Assembly (NCBI RefSeq): GCF_000308535.1
Contig: NZ_BAFW01000063.1
Location: 1 to 47,202 of the forward strand
Origin: Nocardia cerradoensis NBRC 101014
GTDB lineage: Bacteria; Actinomycetota; Actinomycetes; Mycobacteriales; Mycobacteriaceae
Length of the DNA: 47,202 nucleotides
Reading direction: 5' to 3'
The notes under the pieces were generated by a model, which did not search any database, was not told where the DNA came from, and saw only the letters and a list, made by a program, of their open reading frames with translations. This document shows positions 43,799-47,202 of this stretch, one piece after another; the first letter of the stretch is position 1, and each line of letters starts with the position of its first letter. Made by a program: the position numbers and the translations under genes.

Positions 43799-44887
43799 TC
43801 AGCTGCCGAAACGGGCGAGGACCGAGCTCGCCTCCTGGCTCGCCGAGCCCTCCTCGGCCAGATGCGCCATCTCCGGTGCGATCTCCCGCCCGTGATGCGC
43901 CATCGCCTGCGCGTACAACCGGCCGGCACGGTAGGAGGAGCGCACCAGCGGACCGGCCATCACGCCGGCGAAGCCGAGTTCGGTTGCGACGCGGGAATGT
44001 TCGACGAATTCCTCCGGCTTCACCCAGCGGTCCACCGGATGGTGGCGCGGCGAGGGCCGCAGGTACTGGGTGATGGTGAGGATGTCGCAACCGGCCTCGT
44101 GCAGGTCACGCATCGCCTGGGTGACCTCTTCGGGGGTTTCGCCCATGCCGAGGATCAGATTCGACTTGGTGACCAGACCGGCCTCGCGGGCCGCGGTCAG
44201 CACCGCCAGCGACCGCTCGTAGCGGAACGCCGGGCGGATCCGCTTGAAGATGCGCGGCACGGTCTCCACGTTGTGCGCCAGCACCTCCGGCCGAGCGGAG
44301 AACACCTCGGCCAGCTGATCGGGCTCGGCGTTGAAATCGGGGATCAGCAACTCCACGCCGGTGTGCGGGTTGAGTCGCTTGATGGCACGCACGGTTTCGG
44401 CGTACAGCCAGGCGCCGCCGTCTTCGAGGTCGTCGCGCGCGACACCGGTGATCGTCGAGTACCGCAGGCCCATCGCCTGCACGCTCTCGGCCACCCGGCG
44501 CGGTTCGTCGCGGTCGAGCGCGGCGGGCTTACCGGTGTCGATCTGGCAGAAATCGCAGCGGCGGGTGCACTGTTCGCCGCCGATGAGGAAGGTGGCCTCG
44601 CGGTCCTCCCAGCATTCGAAGATGTTGGGACAGCCCGCTTCCTCGCAGACCGTGTGCAGCCCTTCGCGTTTGACCAGGCCCTTGAGTTCGGAGTACTCGG
44701 GGCCCATGGTGGCGCGGGTGCGGATCCACTTCGGCTTGCGTTCGATCGGGGTCTGCGCGTTGCGGGCCTCGATGCGAAGCAATTTGCGACCGCCTGATTC
44801 CCGTACCAGGGAATCGGAGGACGAAGTGGCCGGCGCGGCGGTGTGTGCCGTGCCGCTGTTCGATGTCGGGGTATCGACGGAGGTCAC
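43799..44887 (-). CDS. lipA: Lipoyl synthase
   Basis: 362 residues, a radical SAM enzyme that inserts two sulphurs into octanoylated lipoyl domains. Both iron-sulphur clusters are visible: the auxiliary [12 protein letters not shown] (Cys81, 86, 92) and the radical-[11 protein letters not shown] (Cys107, 111, 114). The C-terminal Ser motif VRSSYRAG is present. The N-terminal 30 residues are low-complexity Ser/Thr/Ala. GTG at 44887 overlaps the upstream GNAT stop (GTGA), so the genes are coupled; TAGAGT also lies 7 nt upstream. The product acts on E2 subunits such as the SucB encoded nearby. lipB, normally adjacent, is absent. Confidence 0.95.
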   Translation of the reverse strand: MTSVDTPTSNSGTAHTAAPATSSSDSLVRESGGRKLLRIEARNAQTPIERKPKWIRTRATMGPEYSELKGLVKREGLHTVCEEAGCPNIFECWEDREATFLIGGEQCTRRCDFCQIDTGKPAALDRDEPRRVAESVQAMGLRYSTITGVARDDLEDGGAWLYAETVRAIKRLNPHTGVELLIPDFNAEPDQLAEVFSARPEVLAHNVETVPRIFKRIRPAFRYERSLAVLTAAREAGLVTKSNLILGMGETPEEVTQAMRDLHEAGCDILTITQYLRPSPRHHPVDRWVKPEEFVEHSRVATELGFAGVMAGPLVRSSYRAGRLYAQAMAHHGREIAPEMAHLAEEGSASQEASSVLARFGS

Positions 44888-45435
44888 TCGAACGACTCTA
44901 CGCCCGCCGAAATCGGGCCCGGCAGCGTGCGCTGCATCAAGGTCAGATCCATCCAGCCGCCGAACTTGTGACCGACCTCGGGCAGCTGGCCGACGATCCG
45001 GAAGCCGAACTTCTCGTGCAGCAGAATCGAGGTCTTGTTGGAGGTTTCGATCGCGGCGATCACGGTGTGCACCCGCCCGGACTCCTCGGCCCGTCCCAGC
45101 AGGGCCGTCAGCAGCGCGGTCGCCGCGCCACGGCGCTGGAACCGCTCGGAGACGTACACCGAATTCTCCACGCAGTACCGGTAGCCGGACTTGGGCCGCC
45201 ACTGCGCGTAGCTGGCATATCCGGCCACCTGACCGTCGATGATGGCGACGAGCACCGGATATCCGGCGGCCACCCGGTCACGCCACCAGTGCAAACGATC
45301 GTCGAGATCGACCGGCTGGGTGTCCCAGATGGCGGTCGTCTCGGCCACGGCGTCGTTGTGGATGGCGAGGATGGTGGGGATGTCGCGTTCCTCGGCATCG
45401 CGAATGCGCGGTCCACCCGATTGGATATCGGTCAC
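44884..45435 (-). CDS. GNAT acetyltransferase, phosphinothricin-acetyltransferase-like
   Basis: 183 residues. Features of the Pat/Bar-type GNAT branch are [71 protein letters not shown] (acetyl-CoA-binding Q/RxxGxA/G) and [21 protein letters not shown]. It probably N-acetylates an amino acid analogue such as methionine sulfoximine or phosphinothricin; both are glutamine synthetase inhibitors, which is notable beside glnA genes, but this is inference. The start codon is GTG, with TAGTTT 6 nt upstream (leaderless). It ends inside the lipA start codon and occupies the site where lipB is expected. Confidence 0.86.
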   Translation of the reverse strand: MTDIQSGGPRIRDAEERDIPTILAIHNDAVAETTAIWDTQPVDLDDRLHWWRDRVAAGYPVLVAIIDGQVAGYASYAQWRPKSGYRYCVENSVYVSERFQRRGAATALLTALLGRAEESGRVHTVIAAIETSNKTSILLHEKFGFRIVGQLPEVGHKFGGWMDLTLMQRTLPGPISAGVESFE

Positions 45436-45441
45436 CGCCTC

Positions 45442-45447
45442 AAACTA
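45442..45447 (-). promoter_or_regulatory. -10 of leaderless GNAT-lipA operon
   Basis: TAGTTT on the minus strand, 6 nt before the GTG. Confidence 0.45.
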
Positions 45448-45540
45448 TCGGCAACCTTGGGCGGCGGCGAGCCGATCGGGCTCGAACGCGCGCGGTGTCC
45501 GTGCAGGTGTGAGCGGTTTCACCCGCGCTCGGCACCCTCC

Positions 45541-46431
45541 TCAGTCGATCACCGACGCCAGCGCCTGCCCGATGGTTTCGTGACGGAAGGTGTAGCCCGC
45601 GTCCTCGAGCACGGTGGGAATCGCGCGCGGGCCGCGCAGGATCGCCTCCTGGGCCAGTTCCCCGACCGCGGCGTGCAAGGCGACGGCGGGCACGATGAAC
45701 GGCGCCGGACGACGCAGCGCCCGCGCCAGCGCGCGATTGAATTCGGCATTGGTCACCGGTGCCGGGCCGACCATGTTGACCGGTCCGCGCACCGACGGGT
45801 CGGTCAGGACGAACGAGATGCCGGCGACCTCGTCGTCGAGTGAGATCCACGGTTGATATTGGCGCCCGCTGCCCAGGCGCCCGCCCAGGCCGATCGAATA
45901 CAGCGGCCGTAACAGGGCCAGCATGCCGCCGTGGCGAGACAGCACCACCGCACTGCGCACCTGCACCACCCGCACCCCGGCGTCGACCGCGGGCTGGGTG
46001 GCGGCCTCCCAGTCCCGGCACAGCGTCGCCAGGAAACCCGTTCCGGCGGAATCGGATTCGGTGATCACCCGGTCGCCGGTGTCGCCGCCGTAGAAATGCA
46101 CGCCGCTGGCGTTCACCAGCGTCGGCACACCGGCGGCGGCGACCGCGGTGGCCAGTACATCGGTCGGGCCGATGCGGCTGTCGCGCAACTGCTGTTTGTA
46201 ACTGCCGTTCCAGCGCCGCGCGCCGAGTCCGGCGCCGCACAGGTTGACTACGGCATCGGCCGCGCGCAGGGCCGGTGCGGGCACCTGCGCGCGCACCGGA
46301 TCCCAGCTGAACTCGTCCTCGGCCGCGGCGGGACGGCGCACCAGGCGGGCGACCTCGTGCCCGTCCCGGCGCAGCGCGGCGACCAGCGCCGTCCCGACGA
46401 GTCCGGACGAACCGGCGATCACAACCTTCAT
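45541..46431 (-). CDS. TIGR01777-family epimerase (SDR-like)
   Basis: 296 residues, counterpart of M. tuberculosis Rv2216. The NAD(P)-binding motif MKVVIAGSSGLVGTALVAAL is at the N-terminus; conserved family segments are VNLCGAGLGARRW, SRIGPTDVLATAV, ASGVHFYGGDTGDRVI, WEAATQPAVDAGVRVVQVRSAVVLS and YQPWISLDDEVAGI, and the C-terminal domain matches DUF1731 (LEDAGYTFRHETIGQAL). The reaction is unknown; the E. coli homologue is YfcH. It lies 32 bp after the sucB stop on the same strand, so co-transcription with the E2 gene is likely. The ATG at 46431 starts directly at the first strand. Confidence 0.9.
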   Translation of the reverse strand: MKVVIAGSSGLVGTALVAALRRDGHEVARLVRRPAAAEDEFSWDPVRAQVPAPALRAADAVVNLCGAGLGARRWNGSYKQQLRDSRIGPTDVLATAVAAAGVPTLVNASGVHFYGGDTGDRVITESDSAGTGFLATLCRDWEAATQPAVDAGVRVVQVRSAVVLSRHGGMLALLRPLYSIGLGGRLGSGRQYQPWISLDDEVAGISFVLTDPSVRGPVNMVGPAPVTNAEFNRALARALRRPAPFIVPAVALHAAVGELAQEAILRGPRAIPTVLEDAGYTFRHETIGQALASVID

Positions 46432-46463
46432 GTCGTCACCGAATCGTCGTGTCGCGCAGCGTT

Positions 46464-47202
46464 TTACAGACCGAGATCGGCCTCGAACGCAGCCTCCTCC
46501 AGCCGGTGCCTGATGGTGGTCAGGAAGCGGCCGGCGTCGGCGCCGTCGATGAGGCGGTGATCGTAGGTCAGCGGCAGGTAGCACATCGAGCGGATGCCGA
46601 TGAACTCGCTGCCGTTGTCGGAGATCACGATCGGGCGCTTGACGATCGCACCCGTGCCCAGCATCGCCGCCTGCGGCGGAAGCAAGATCGGGGTGTCGAA
46701 CAGGGCGCCCTGGCTGCCGATGTTGGTGATCGTGAACGTGCCGCCGGCCAGCTCGTCGGGCTTCAGGCCGCCGGTGCGGGCGCGGTTGGCGATATCGGCG
46801 ATGGCGCGGGCCAGTCCGGCCAGCGACAGGTCGCTGGCGTTGTGGATCACCGGCGAGAGCAGACCCTGCTCGGTGTCGACCGCGATGCCCAGGTGCACCG
46901 AGGAGTGGTAGGTGATCTCCTTGGTGTCCTCGTTGTAGGAGGCGTTGACGTTGGGGTGCACGCCCAGCGCCTCCACGGCGGCCTTCGCGAAGAACGGCAG
47001 GAACGTCAGGTTGACGCCCTCACGGTCGGCGAACGCGCTCTTGGCCTTGGCCCGCAGTGCCGCGATCTTGGTGACGTCGACCTCGTGGGTCTGGGTCAGC
47101 TGCGCGGTGGTCTGCAGCGATTCGCGGGTCTTGGTGGCGGTGATCTGCCGGATGCGGTTGGCCTTCTGGACCGTGCCGCGCAGTGCCTGCAGCTGCGGAC
47201 GG
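46464..47202 (-). CDS. sucB: 2-oxoacid dehydrogenase E2 (dihydrolipoamide acyltransferase), 3' part
   Basis: Only the C-terminal 245 residues are visible; the frame runs off the right edge. They form the catalytic acyltransferase core, with [56 protein letters not shown] and the active-site motif [15 protein letters not shown] (His and Asp of HxxxDG). It belongs to the 2-oxoglutarate/pyruvate dehydrogenase complex, and its lipoyl domains, outside the window, would be substrates of LipA encoded downstream. In M. tuberculosis the gene at this position is Rv2215 (DlaT), so SucB versus DlaT naming is uncertain. Confidence 0.93.
   Translation of the reverse strand, partial: RPQLQALRGTVQKANRIRQITATKTRESLQTTAQLTQTHEVDVTKIAALRAKAKSAFADREGVNLTFLPFFAKAAVEALGVHPNVNASYNEDTKEITYHSSVHLGIAVDTEQGLLSPVIHNASDLSLAGLARAIADIANRARTGGLKPDELAGGTFTITNIGSQGALFDTPILLPPQAAMLGTGAIVKRPIVISDNGSEFIGIRSMCYLPLTYDHRLIDGADAGRFLTTIRHRLEEAAFEADLGL

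Overview
The window is a high-GC actinobacterial chromosome segment, most likely from Nocardia or a close mycolic-acid-producing relative. This is inferred from protein similarity and gene order, not from a marker search. The core gene set matches the Mycobacterium tuberculosis Rv2229c to Rv2215 neighbourhood: zinc-ribbon protein, fused RNase H/acid phosphatase, glnA2, a Hip1/CaeA-like lipoprotein peptidase, panB, glnE, glnA1, an RDD protein, a DUF4191 protein, lipA, a TIGR01777 epimerase and the 2-oxoglutarate dehydrogenase E2 gene. It is interleaved with Nocardia-type accessory genes. About 46 protein genes and one RNA gene (RNase P RNA, rnpB) can be supported. I found no tRNA, rRNA, insertion sequence, prophage or CRISPR array.

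Layout. 0-5 kb: zinc-ribbon protein (cut at the left edge), RNase H/phosphatase, alpha/beta hydrolase, lactate 2-monooxygenase with a striking dyad in its leader, rnpB, ABM monooxygenase. 5-14 kb: a Clp-N protein, an NTF2-like protein and an SDR with an upstream micro-ORF, a small secreted protein, an RNB ribonuclease, a MerR/oxidoreductase operon with a MerR-type promoter, then lipoprotein, prolyl aminopeptidase and CHAD protein as a coupled operon, and a phosphotransferase. 14-24 kb: nitrogen and pantothenate block (glnA2, Hip1-like peptidase, panB, glnE), an MprF-C-terminal-like membrane protein with a coupled 26-codon leader ORF, and a secreted protein. 24-34 kb: zinc metallopeptidase lipoprotein, RibH2-type lumazine synthase, lipases and peptidases, an MpaB-family protein, and glnA1 behind a clear GlnR box. 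34-40.4 kb: a TetR/aldo-keto reductase divergon with two matching operators, then a catabolic cluster (aldehyde dehydrogenase, IclR regulator, hydrolase, homogentisate-dioxygenase-like bicupin). 40.6-47.2 kb: DUF4191 protein, EF-G2-like GTPase, lipA, a GNAT in the place where lipB would be expected, epimerase, and sucB (cut at the right edge).

How the genes work together. glnA1, glnA2 and glnE form the glutamine synthesis and adenylylation module. GlnA1 keeps the adenylylation tyrosine and GlnA2 lacks it. A four-part GlnR box lies about 75-112 bp upstream of the glnA1 start. The IclR cluster carries the same TGTCCGATAT-type element in front of both the dioxygenase and the aldehyde dehydrogenase, so it is probably one regulon of unknown substrate. 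At least eleven genes have a TAnnnT -10 hexamer exactly 6 or 7 nt before the start codon, mostly with no Shine-Dalgarno sequence, pointing to widespread leaderless transcription. The least explained items are the IclR/bicupin cluster, the coupled leader ORF before the MprF-like gene, the dyad before lactate monooxygenase, and the micro-ORF and hairpin before the SDR.
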